From: Kouleothrix aurantiaca
GTDB lineage: Bacteria > Chloroflexota > Chloroflexia > Chloroflexales > Roseiflexaceae
DNA: 5,083 nucleotides
Direction of reading: 5' to 3'
Assembly (NCBI GenBank): GCA_001399705.1
Contig: LJCR01000222.1
Span: 1-5,083, forward strand
How positions within the stretch are numbered: the first letter of the stretch is position 1; every line of letters begins with the position of its first letter. Of this stretch, positions 1-4,721 are shown one piece after another. The notes under the pieces were generated by a model that saw only the letters and a program-made list of their open reading frames with translations, was not told where the DNA came from and searched no databases. The translations under genes and the position numbers were made by a program.

Positions 1-193
1 GCCCTCCGCCAATCTCGACCTCACCAGCACTCCCTACCTGGCCGATCAGGAACGTCCGCTGGCAACGGTTTACTGGGAAGGGGCGGTGCGCATCGAGGGC
101 ACAGCGAACGGCCAGCCGATCAGCGGCAGTGGCTACGTTGAGCTGACCGGCTACGCTGAGCAGCAGGGAGAGGATAATGTGCGGGTGCGCTAG
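1..193 (+). CDS. C-terminal end of a lipocalin-like / CrtC-AttH family secreted hydrolase (5' partial)
   Basis: The reading frame is open from the left edge (first full codon at position 2) to a TAG at 191-193, giving 63 residues; the start lies outside the window. The visible peptide contains YWEGAVRIEGTANGQPISG followed directly by SGYVELTGYAEQQ. The YWEGAV...G.GYVELTGY pattern is the typical end of the lipocalin-like domain family that includes hydroxyneurosporene synthase / carotenoid 1,2-hydratase (CrtC) and the 'predicted secreted hydrolase' AttH-like proteins. Members are usually exported and often sit beside AttEFG-type ABC transporter genes, which would lie to the left of this window. 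A carotenoid role is possible in a phototrophic relative but cannot be told from the generic family by this fragment. The last ~10 residues (GEDNVRVR) are a short polar tail. The family call is fairly secure; the substrate is unknown. Confidence 0.8.
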   Translation, partial: PSANLDLTSTPYLADQERPLATVYWEGAVRIEGTANGQPISGSGYVELTGYAEQQGEDNVRVR

Positions 194-198
194 GGCGG

Positions 199-230
199 CA
201 GGGTGACAGGGTGAAAGGGTGAAGGGGCGA
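199..230. repeat. 8-bp tandem repeat, unit (c/a)agggtga
   Basis: Three consecutive 8-bp units read cagggtga (199-206), cagggtga (207-214) and aagggtga (215-222), followed by a degenerate fourth, aggggcga (223-230). The array begins 6 bp after the stop codon of the lipocalin-like gene, between two convergent genes. It has no matching inverted arm nearby, so it is not an obvious hairpin. Confidence 0.85.
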
Positions 231-233
231 AAC

Positions 234-273
234 TTGCAACCTTCAAACTTTCTAACCTGGAAACCTGCAACCT
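234..273. repeat. Degenerate 8-bp-period repeat, unit ttnnaacc
   Basis: Five adjacent 8-bp units are visible: ttgcaacc (234-241), ttcaaact (242-249), ttctaacc (250-257), tggaaacc (258-265) and tgcaacct (266-273). The period is exact while the units vary. The array runs into the stop codon (272-274, minus strand) of the nuclease-like gene. Together with the repeat at 199-230 it fills almost the whole convergent junction. Confidence 0.7.
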
Positions 274-1057
274 ACTTCCCGCCCATCGCCTTGCGCAGCG
301 CCGCCGCCAGCGGGTTATCGTCATCGTCGTCGGGCGTGCTTTCGCCGGTGCTGTAGGCGAAGCCGGGCTGCTCCTCGGCGGGCGGTTCGGCGTCGTCTTG
401 CTCGTCTTCCTCATCCCAGTTCAGGTGCAGATTTTCTTCTCCCACCAGGGCAACAATATCCTCAACACTGAAGCGCAATAAGCTCACCACCTCAGGGTTG
501 GTTGGGCGCGCGGCCAGCGAATCGGCGAGCTGCTCGTGCGGAGGCTGCTCAAGCACTTCGTTGAGCGTTTGTGGCGGGTAGGTCGGCGCGTCCTCACTTG
601 CCATAAGCTCGGCAACTTCCTGCGCATCGGGGATGCCGGTATCGACTAGCAGAATCGTGGTGTATACACGGAAGTAGAGCATGCCCAGGATGCTCCGCGT
701 ATCGCGCAATTGCTGCGACGCGCGGCGGATGCTACCAGCCTTCTGGCTGGCCTTGATCTCGAAAATCTGGATCGACTTTGTGTCGGGGATGGCCACTGCA
801 TCCAGCTCGCGGTATTTCTTCACCGCCGCGCGCCCGCGATGCTCGAAATACTCAACAATGCGCCGGTCGGAAAGGGGCATTTGCTGGCTCAGCCAGTCGC
901 GCAGCGCCGCTTCAGCCTCGGCGCCAAACAGCTCACGGGCGCGCGGCGGGCGCATCGGGCGCTGGTTGTCCTTGCCGATCATAATCTGGCGCACAAACGC
1001 GCGATACTGCGGGTCGTCGGCGGTGGTCAGGCGCGGGCGCGAGAAGCGTGGGGCCAC
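272..1057 (-). CDS. Uncharacterised 261-aa protein with a PD-(D/E)XK nuclease-like core and acidic C-terminal tail
   Basis: I do not recognise this as a named family. Residues ~45-135 look like a PD-(D/E)XK fold: a helix with E70/E72, then the strand YRELDAVAI containing D86, then IQIFEIKAS containing the E100-x-K102 pair, then a helix with Q115/Q116 (RRASQQL). Spacing and order match nuclease-superfamily motifs (D...ExK...Q), as in YraN- or RecB-type domains. The N-terminus (1-40) is basic, ending in RPPRAR. From 214 to 247 the chain is very acidic (16 Asp/Glu, including five consecutive Asp) and probably disordered, ending in a short amphipathic segment, NPLAAALRKAMGGK. There is no signal peptide or membrane segment, so it is probably cytoplasmic. 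The start is GTG at 1057: an in-frame TAA at 1070-1072 excludes longer forms, and a strong Shine-Dalgarno sits 6 nt upstream. Nuclease activity is an inference; no partner gene in the window suggests a pathway. Confidence 0.85.
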   Translation of the reverse strand: MAPRFSRPRLTTADDPQYRAFVRQIMIGKDNQRPMRPPRARELFGAEAEAALRDWLSQQMPLSDRRIVEYFEHRGRAAVKKYRELDAVAIPDTKSIQIFEIKASQKAGSIRRASQQLRDTRSILGMLYFRVYTTILLVDTGIPDAQEVAELMASEDAPTYPPQTLNEVLEQPPHEQLADSLAARPTNPEVVSLLRFSVEDIVALVGEENLHLNWDEEDEQDDAEPPAEEQPGFAYSTGESTPDDDDDNPLAAALRKAMGGK

Positions 1058-1063
1058 GGCGTG

Positions 1064-1070
1064 CTCCTTT
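1064..1070 (-). promoter_or_regulatory. Shine-Dalgarno AAAGGAG of the nuclease-like gene
   Basis: On the minus strand AAAGGAG precedes the GTG at 1057-1055 with a 6-nt spacer. Because an in-frame stop (1070-1072) overlaps it, this site fixes the start codon. Confidence 0.85.
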
Positions 1071-1199
1071 TATAGCAGTTTGCAGTCGGCAGGAGGCAGT
1101 TCTGTTTTCCGTGCTACACCGCGTTTCTCGCCCGCACAGTGTGGTCAATTGATCTGCAAATGGCTGAGGCGCAAGGGATAGCGGTATCGGGAATGGCTC

Positions 1200-1227
1200 A
1201 TTGTAGCAGCTTCGGGCGAAACTGCAA
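1200..1227 (-). promoter_or_regulatory. Candidate sigma-70-type promoter of the nuclease-like gene (extended -10)
   Basis: The minus strand reads TTGCAG (1227-1222), a 16-bp spacer, then TACAAT (1205-1200), preceded by TG one base upstream (TGCTACAAT). The -10 matches five of six consensus bases; the -35 keeps only TTG. Transcription would start near 1193 and leave a leader of about 136 nt. The -10 core is identical to the one proposed for glpX. Confidence 0.5.
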
Positions 1228-1292
1228 TGGAACGTATGCAGTTGCATTATTGTCATTCCAACGCCGTGCGGTTTGCCTGCGGCAGCTCAAGC

Positions 1293-1331
1293 TGTGTCAC
1301 GTTTTCGCGCTACGCGCGAAAACGTGATACA
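1293..1331. repeat. Long near-perfect inverted repeat (hairpin C)
   Basis: A perfect 14-bp stem (1297-1310 with 1314-1327) closes a 3-base loop, tac. It extends to 18 paired positions out of 19 by 1293/1331 with one G-T mismatch. The arm core is cacgttttcgcgc. On the minus strand no T-run follows it, and on the plus strand six A follow, so it is not a standard intrinsic terminator in either direction. It begins where the T-tract of the methyltransferase terminator ends. It could be a repetitive palindromic element or a protein binding site. Confidence 0.85.
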
Positions 1332-1373
1332 AAAAAGAATGAGTACCGCTCTGCCGAAGGCTAGACCCACTCA
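1331..1373 (-). terminator. Probable Rho-independent terminator of the trmJ-like gene
   Basis: Read on the minus strand, TGAGT (1373-1369) pairs with ACTCA (1344-1340). Inside, TCT-A-GCC pairs with GGCAGA around a TTC loop, with a bulged A and a GGG/GCGGT internal loop. The stem is followed at once by TTCTTTTTT (1339-1331). It lies ~35 bp past the stop codon. The stem is interrupted, so the call is moderate, but the position and T-tract fit termination. Confidence 0.55.
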
Positions 1374-1385
1374 CGGGGTTCAATT

Positions 1386-1418
1386 CGCCCGAATAATTGC
1401 GGCGCAATTATTCGGGCG
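1386..1418. repeat. Perfect 15-bp inverted repeat spanning the trmJ-like stop codon (hairpin A)
   Basis: Bases 1386-1400 (cgcccgaataattgc) are the exact reverse complement of 1404-1418, with a 3-base loop, ggc. The right arm contains the last codons and the TAA (1410-1408) of the minus-strand methyltransferase gene. No T-run follows on either strand, so it is more likely an mRNA 3'-end stabiliser or a palindromic element than a terminator. Confidence 0.9.
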
Positions 1419-2169
1419 GCTCGCCGGGCGCGACACCTTTGCGGCGCAGGAAATTCAGCGTTTCCATCGCCATTGCCTTCAGCAGGCCAGCTTCGCGCAC
1501 ATCCGGCGCGGCGCGGTGCGTCAGGCTGCGCACGGTGCGCATCATTGCCTCGGCCTGGTGCGCCTTGAAGAACTCAATCCCCCACAGCGCCCGCTCGAAC
1601 ACGCCAAACAACTCCTCAAGCTGCGCAGCGCTGGCCGGGCGAAACGGGCGGCGCGGCGCGGGCGCAACTGGCTGCTCGGCGGCCATGCGCAGCTCGTAGG
1701 AAATCAGCAGCACTGCCTGCGCAAGGTTCAGTGAGGCATAGCCTGGGTTGGTGGGAATGACCAGCCGCGCGTGGCAGCGGTCGAGGTCCTGGTTGTTCAG
1801 GCCATTGTCTTCCGGGCCGAACAGAAGCGCCACCGGCCCTTCCGCAGTGTGCTGCAGCAGCGTCGGCGCAAGCTCGCGCGGCAGCGCCACGGGCGGGCCA
1901 GCCTCGCGCGGGCGCGCCGTCGTGCCCGCCACAAAGATCGCATCGGCCAGCGCATCATCAAGCGTTTCGTGAATGGTCGTATGTTCCAGCACATCGGCGC
2001 TGCGGTGGGCGATCCCCTCGATCTCAAACTCGTTATACTCGGCGGGCTGCACCAGCCGCAGCCGATGCAGGCCCATATTCTTCATGGCGCGCACCGTTCC
2101 GGCAATATTCACCAGCTTGCGCGGGCGGTGCAGCACCACAATAATTGAATCGAGGGCTTCGCTATTCAT
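1408..2169 (-). CDS. trmJ: TrmJ-like SPOUT-class tRNA/rRNA (ribose-2'-O)-methyltransferase
   Basis: The 253-aa protein shows the three SpoU/TrmH motifs in order: motif 1 at 19-34 (NIAGTVRAMKNMGL, with the conserved N21 and R27), motif 2 at 115-125 (LLFGPEDNGLN) and motif 3 at 138-160 (IPTNPGYASLNLAQAVLLISYEL), which forms the SAM-binding trefoil knot. A C-terminal helical part (184-245, LEELFGVFERALWGIEF...RRK) matches the extension typical of TrmJ, which methylates position 32 of tRNAs in E. coli. Length fits (E. coli TrmJ ~246 aa). The start chosen is ATG at 2169 (MNSEALDSIIVV), because the family begins just before the first beta-strand; an in-frame ATG at 2196 is possible and neither has a clear Shine-Dalgarno. 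Motif 1 is altered from the E. coli GNMGS to VNIAG. The methyltransferase call is secure; the target nucleotide is inferred. Confidence 0.88.
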   Translation of the reverse strand: MNSEALDSIIVVLHRPRKLVNIAGTVRAMKNMGLHRLRLVQPAEYNEFEIEGIAHRSADVLEHTTIHETLDDALADAIFVAGTTARPREAGPPVALPRELAPTLLQHTAEGPVALLFGPEDNGLNNQDLDRCHARLVIPTNPGYASLNLAQAVLLISYELRMAAEQPVAPAPRRPFRPASAAQLEELFGVFERALWGIEFFKAHQAEAMMRTVRSLTHRAAPDVREAGLLKAMAMETLNFLRRKGVAPGEPPE

Positions 2170-2237
2170 ATGCTTGTAACTCGCGCTCGGTAGCATGGGG
2201 GCGAGACCGCAGCGGCGGCGGATGCCGCGCCGGCGAT

Positions 2238-2266
2238 GTTGTACCATCTTTCGCGCGCTTCTGCAA
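2238..2266 (-). promoter_or_regulatory. Candidate promoter of the trmJ-like gene
   Basis: The minus strand reads TTGCAG (2266-2261), a 17-bp spacer, then TACAAC (2243-2238), with TGG directly upstream giving an extended -10 (TGGTACAAC). Transcription would start near 2231, ~60 nt before the chosen ATG. The -35 keeps only TTG, so confidence is limited. Confidence 0.4.
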
Positions 2267-2271
2267 GCGCG
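2254..2271. repeat. Inverted repeat between divergent promoters, possible operator
   Basis: The arms cgcgctt (2254-2260) and aagcgcg (2265-2271) are perfect reverse complements around ctgc. The element overlaps the proposed -35 of the trmJ-like gene and abuts the proposed -35 of glpX (2272). That placement suits a shared regulator site, though the repeat is short and GC-rich and could be chance. Confidence 0.45.
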
Positions 2272-2301
2272 TAGACATGCGCGCATCGCCCGTGCTACAA
2301 T
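2272..2301 (+). promoter_or_regulatory. Promoter of glpX
   Basis: TAGACA (2272-2277, five of six matches to TTGACA), an 18-bp spacer and TACAAT (2296-2301, five of six) form a good sigma-70-type promoter, strengthened by TG one base before the -10 (TGCTACAAT). Transcription would start near 2308, leaving a leader of ~68 nt before the ATG at 2376. Confidence 0.65.
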
Positions 2302-2323
2302 CGCGGCGTTCTCCGTTGCCATG

Positions 2324-2336
2324 GCGCATCATGCGC
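2324..2336. repeat. Small palindrome in the glpX leader
   Basis: gcgcat (2324-2329) and atgcgc (2331-2336) form a perfect 6-bp inverted repeat around one base, within the predicted 5' leader of glpX. With a 1-base loop it would not be a stable RNA hairpin as it stands, so a DNA-binding site is the more natural reading if it is functional. Confidence 0.4.
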
Positions 2337-2360
2337 GCCGTGGGTGTTGAAGCGGTCTAC

Positions 2361-2368
2361 AAGGAGGT
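2361..2368 (+). promoter_or_regulatory. Shine-Dalgarno AAGGAGGT of glpX
   Basis: A full-length consensus site sits 7 nt before the ATG at 2376. It decides this start over the in-frame upstream ATGs, which would place the site inside the coding sequence. Confidence 0.9.
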
Positions 2369-2375
2369 AGCACCG

Positions 2376-3365
2376 ATGCGACTCGAGCGAAACCTGGGAA
2401 TGGATCTGGTGCGCTGCACCGAAGCGGCGGCGCTGCGATCCGGGCGTTTCATGGGCCGGGGCGACAAGATCGCCGCCGATCAGGCCGCCGTCGACGCCAT
2501 GCGCTTTTCGCTGGAAAGCATGCCAATGGATGGCGTGGTGGTGATTGGCGAGGGCGAAAAAGACGAAGCGCCCATGCTCTACACCGGCGAGCGCGTGGGC
2601 ACTGGCGAAACTCCCGCCGTGGATGTAGCGGTCGACCCCGTGGAAGGCACGACGCTGCTGGCGGAAGGTATGCCCGGCGCGATTGCCGTGCTGGCAATTG
2701 CCGAGCGCGGCTCGCTGTACAACTGGTCGGGGATCGCGTACATGGACAAGCTGGCAGTGGGCGAAAAGGCGCGCGGCGCGATCGACATCAACGCGCCGGT
2801 GGCCGAAAACATTCGCAACGTCGCCAGGGCCATGAAAAAGCAGACCGAAGACGTCACGGTGGTGGTGCTCGATCGGCCGCGCCATAAGGAGCTGATCCAG
2901 CAGATCCGCCAGACCGGCGCGCGGATCAAGCTCATTCTGCACGGCGACGTTTCGGCCGGCGTGATGACCGCGATCGACGACCCGCCCGCCGATATACTCA
3001 TGGGCATTGGCGGCGCGCCCGAGGCGGTGATCACCGCCTGTGCCATGAAGTGCGTCGGCGGCGAGATTCAATGCAAAATCTGGCCGCGCAACGACGACGA
3101 GCGCGCGCTGGTGCGGGCGCAAAACCTCGACCCCGACAAGGTCTACCACACCAACGATCTGGTAAAAGGCGAGAATGTCTTCTTCGCCGCCACCGGCATC
3201 ACCGATGGCGAGTTTCTGCGCGGGGTGCGCTACTACGGCGGCGGCGCGCGCACGCACTCGGTGGTGATGCGCCTGGCCTCAGGCACGGTGCGCTACATCG
3301 AAGGCACGCACCGCTGGGACAAGCTGATGCGCATTTCGGGCGTGCAGTACGCGGCCAAGCAATAG
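2376..3365 (+). CDS. glpX: Fructose-1,6-bisphosphatase, class II (GlpX)
   Basis: The 329-aa product matches GlpX closely (E. coli GlpX is 336 aa). It hydrolyses fructose-1,6-bisphosphate to fructose-6-phosphate plus phosphate, the committed step of gluconeogenesis, in the cytoplasm; in some autotrophs the class also acts on sedoheptulose-1,7-bisphosphate. Visible motifs are GRGDKIAADQAAVDAMR (27-43), VVIGEGEKDEAPML (55-68), DVAVDPVEGTT (83-93), HGDVSAG (189-195), GIGGAPEAVITACA (210-223) and ATGITDGEFLRGVRYY (272-287). The metal and catalytic residues of E. coli GlpX (D33, E57, D85, E88, E213) correspond to D35, E59, D87, E90 and E216, all present, so the enzyme should be active. The ATG at 2376 has an ideal Shine-Dalgarno and the usual family N-terminus. 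The gene is transcribed alone, diverging from the trmJ-like gene and converging on the thymidylyltransferase gene. Confidence 0.97.
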   Translation: MRLERNLGMDLVRCTEAAALRSGRFMGRGDKIAADQAAVDAMRFSLESMPMDGVVVIGEGEKDEAPMLYTGERVGTGETPAVDVAVDPVEGTTLLAEGMPGAIAVLAIAERGSLYNWSGIAYMDKLAVGEKARGAIDINAPVAENIRNVARAMKKQTEDVTVVVLDRPRHKELIQQIRQTGARIKLILHGDVSAGVMTAIDDPPADILMGIGGAPEAVITACAMKCVGGEIQCKIWPRNDDERALVRAQNLDPDKVYHTNDLVKGENVFFAATGITDGEFLRGVRYYGGGARTHSVVMRLASGTVRYIEGTHRWDKLMRISGVQYAAKQ

Positions 3366-3369
3366 ACCG

Positions 3370-3449
3370 GAAGACAAGAGACAAGGAGACAAGGAGACAA
3401 GGAAAAGACGAAAGTTCCCCTGGCTCCTTGTCTCGTGCCTCGTGTCTTC
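3370..3449. terminator. Imperfect long inverted repeat between convergent genes, possible bidirectional terminator
   Basis: The left arm (3370-3395, gaagacaagag...acaagga) pairs with the right arm (3425-3449, tccttgtctcg...gtgtcttc) with a few mismatches and gaps; the intervening stretch is ~29 bases. It fills the 87-bp gap between the glpX stop and the stop of the minus-strand thymidylyltransferase gene. No clean T-run follows on either strand, so intrinsic termination is uncertain. Confidence 0.45.
3373..3403. repeat. 8-bp tandem repeat, unit gacaagga
   Basis: One 7-base unit, gacaaga (3373-3379), is followed by three exact copies of gacaagga (3380-3387, 3388-3395, 3396-3403). The preceding gaccggaa (3365-3372) and following aaagacga (3404-3411) look like degenerate units in the same phase. 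The array begins at the last base of the glpX stop codon. Confidence 0.9.
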
Positions 3450-3452
3450 TGC

Positions 3453-4520
3453 CTATAAAACCCCAACCGTGCTGTGGTCGCCCAGCACCAGGCGGTAGGC
3501 GCGCGGCTTGAACGGCGAGCGGTTGACCTCGACATAGCGGCCAATCAGGCTGTCTTCCAGGCGGTGCGGCAGATCGCGAATGGCGCTGTGCTCCAGCACA
3601 ATCGAGTGCTCGATCTCGCTGCCCTCGATCGTGCAGTGGTGGTACACCGACGTGAACGGGCCGACGTAGGCATTCACAATCCGCGTATTTTCGCCGATAA
3701 TCGCCGGCCCGCGAATCGTGCTGTTGATGATCTCCGCGCCCTTTTCCACAATCACCTTGCCAATCAGGTGCGAGTCGCGGTCGACATAGCCTTCGTTAGA
3801 AGCGGGCATTTCTTCCAGAATGAGCCGGTTCGCCTCCAGCATGTCGTCCTTCTTGCCAGTGTCGATCCACCAGCCTTCGTGAACATACGGGTAGACCTGC
3901 TTGCCGTGCTCGACCAGCCACTGGATCGCGTCGGTGATCTCAAGCTCGCCGCGCCACGAGGGCTTGATCGCCTCAACCGCCTGCCAGATGCTCGGGTCGA
4001 ACAGGTAGATGCCCACCAGCGCAAGGTCGGAGCGCGGCTGGCGCGGCTTCTCGGTGAGGCGCAGAATGCGGCCGTGCTCGTCGAGCTCGGCCACGCCATA
4101 CTGCTGCGGGTTGGCTACCTGCTTGAGCACGATCTGAGCGTTGTGCTGGCTATGCCCGAATTCCTCGATTAGCTGGGAAATGCCGCCCTGGATGCAGTTA
4201 TCGCCCAGGAACATCACAAAGCGCTCGTCGCCCAAAAAATCGCGCGAGATCTTCACGGCGTGCGCCAGCCCGAGCGGCGCATCCTGCGGAATGTACTCGA
4301 TCCGCACCCCCCAGCGCTTGCCATCGCCCACGGCGGCGCGCACCTCGGGGCCGGTATCGCCGATCACAATTCCAATCTCGTCGATGCCGGCGTCGCGGAT
4401 CGCCTCGATCGCGCGAAACAGCACGGGCTTGTTTGCCACTGGCACCAGCTGCTTGGCGCTGGTGTAGGTGATCGGGCGCAGGCGCGTGCCTTTGCCGCCG
4501 CTGAGCACTAATCCCTTCAC
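3453..4520 (-). CDS. rmlA: Glucose-1-phosphate thymidylyltransferase, long form (RmlA type)
   Basis: This enzyme transfers dTMP from dTTP to glucose-1-phosphate, giving dTDP-glucose for rhamnose and other deoxysugars in surface glycans or secondary metabolites. The 355-aa protein has an N-terminal nucleotidyltransferase domain (1-~235): GGKGTRLRPITYTSAKQLVP (8-27, with R13 and K23), APLGLAHAV (81-89), FLGDN (104-108, metal-binding D107), LTEKP (155-159) and GWWIDTG (216-222, second metal Asp D220). A left-handed beta-helix follows (~244-345) with hexapeptide steps such as VIVEKG, IIGENT and VGPFTS. This tail marks the long form (~355 aa, as in StrD-like and archaeal enzymes) rather than the ~290-aa short RmlA. 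Some long-form relatives use UTP or act as sugar-1-phosphate acetyltransferases, so nucleotide preference is inferred. The start is GTG at 4520 behind a clear Shine-Dalgarno. No rmlB/C/D neighbours are visible. Confidence 0.92.
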   Translation of the reverse strand: MKGLVLSGGKGTRLRPITYTSAKQLVPVANKPVLFRAIEAIRDAGIDEIGIVIGDTGPEVRAAVGDGKRWGVRIEYIPQDAPLGLAHAVKISRDFLGDERFVMFLGDNCIQGGISQLIEEFGHSQHNAQIVLKQVANPQQYGVAELDEHGRILRLTEKPRQPRSDLALVGIYLFDPSIWQAVEAIKPSWRGELEITDAIQWLVEHGKQVYPYVHEGWWIDTGKKDDMLEANRLILEEMPASNEGYVDRDSHLIGKVIVEKGAEIINSTIRGPAIIGENTRIVNAYVGPFTSVYHHCTIEGSEIEHSIVLEHSAIRDLPHRLEDSLIGRYVEVNRSPFKPRAYRLVLGDHSTVGVL

Positions 4521-4526
4521 GGTATA

Positions 4527-4535
4527 TCCTTCCTT
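4527..4535 (-). promoter_or_regulatory. Shine-Dalgarno AAGGAAGGA of the rmlA-type gene
   Basis: The purine-rich site on the minus strand ends 6 nt before the GTG at 4520-4518. It supports this GTG start, which also places the nucleotide-binding motif at the usual residue ~8. Confidence 0.8.
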
Positions 4536-4571
4536 TGCGTTGTTGAATATTCAGTGGGCCGTGTCTGGCCG

Positions 4572-4580
4572 ATTATACCA
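4572..4580 (-). promoter_or_regulatory. Extended -10 promoter of the rmlA-type gene
   Basis: The minus strand carries a perfect TATAAT (4577-4572) preceded by TGG (4580-4578), an ideal extended -10. No recognisable -35 lies 16-18 bp upstream, which extended -10 promoters tolerate. Transcription would start near 4565, giving a leader of about 44 nt. It lies downstream of the NlpC/P60 terminator, so the gene is its own transcription unit. Confidence 0.65.
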
Positions 4581-4654
4581 TTGCTCAGATGGCGCGGGCG
4601 ATGAGACGCGCCTGGCCTGCTACTGATGGTGTTTCTTCTCACTGCCTTTGGCAT

Positions 4655-4698
4655 AAAAAAAGAGCAAAAGCAAGAGCCGATGGCTTAACCATCGGCTC
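4655..4698 (-). terminator. Rho-independent terminator of the NlpC/P60 gene
   Basis: A perfect 10-bp stem (4674-4683 with 4689-4698; gagccgatgg and its complement) closes a 5-base loop. On the minus strand it is followed by a T-rich stretch, TTGCTTTTGCTC, then seven T (4661-4655). It lies 23 bp beyond the NlpC/P60 stop codon. Confidence 0.9.
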
Positions 4699-4721
4699 CG
4701 CAATGTTCTGGCAGCTTGCAG

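Larger units (their letters stand above)
1058..1407. other. 350-bp gene-free region with the nuclease-gene leader and three hairpins
   Basis: No ORF here has a convincing start, ribosome binding site or composition. The right part (1293-1407) holds three hairpins downstream of the methyltransferase gene. The left part holds a candidate promoter (1200-1227) and a ~136-nt untranslated leader for the nuclease-like gene. I see nothing else in 1228-1292. Confidence 0.7.

Noticed and set aside
681..1181. 166-codon plus-strand frame over the nuclease-like gene
   Set aside because: It is a shadow; the minus-strand gene has a strong ribosome binding site, an in-frame upstream stop fixing its start, and a recognisable nuclease-like motif order.
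1139..1327. 62-codon plus-strand frame in the gene-free region
   Set aside because: It has no Shine-Dalgarno, an implausible composition, and runs into the palindrome at 1293-1331.
2170..2322. N-terminal extension of the trmJ-like protein to 2322
   Set aside because: The extra 51 residues are Arg-rich, unlike the family, and would run through both proposed promoters.
2145..2375. N-terminal extension of glpX
   Set aside because: It would overlap the trmJ-like gene and place the perfect Shine-Dalgarno inside the coding sequence; GlpX proteins begin at the chosen Met.
2295..3257. 320-codon open frame antisense to glpX
   Set aside because: It is fully opposite the well-supported glpX, His/Ala/Arg-rich without recognisable motifs, and typical of a high-GC shadow frame.
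3365..3411. CRISPR array
   Set aside because: The units are 8 bp and directly adjacent without spacers.
3474..4172. 232-codon plus-strand frame opposite the rmlA-type gene
   Set aside because: It is antisense to a clear enzyme gene, has no ribosome binding site or motif, and its Arg/Val/Leu/Ala-rich composition reflects the complementary codons.
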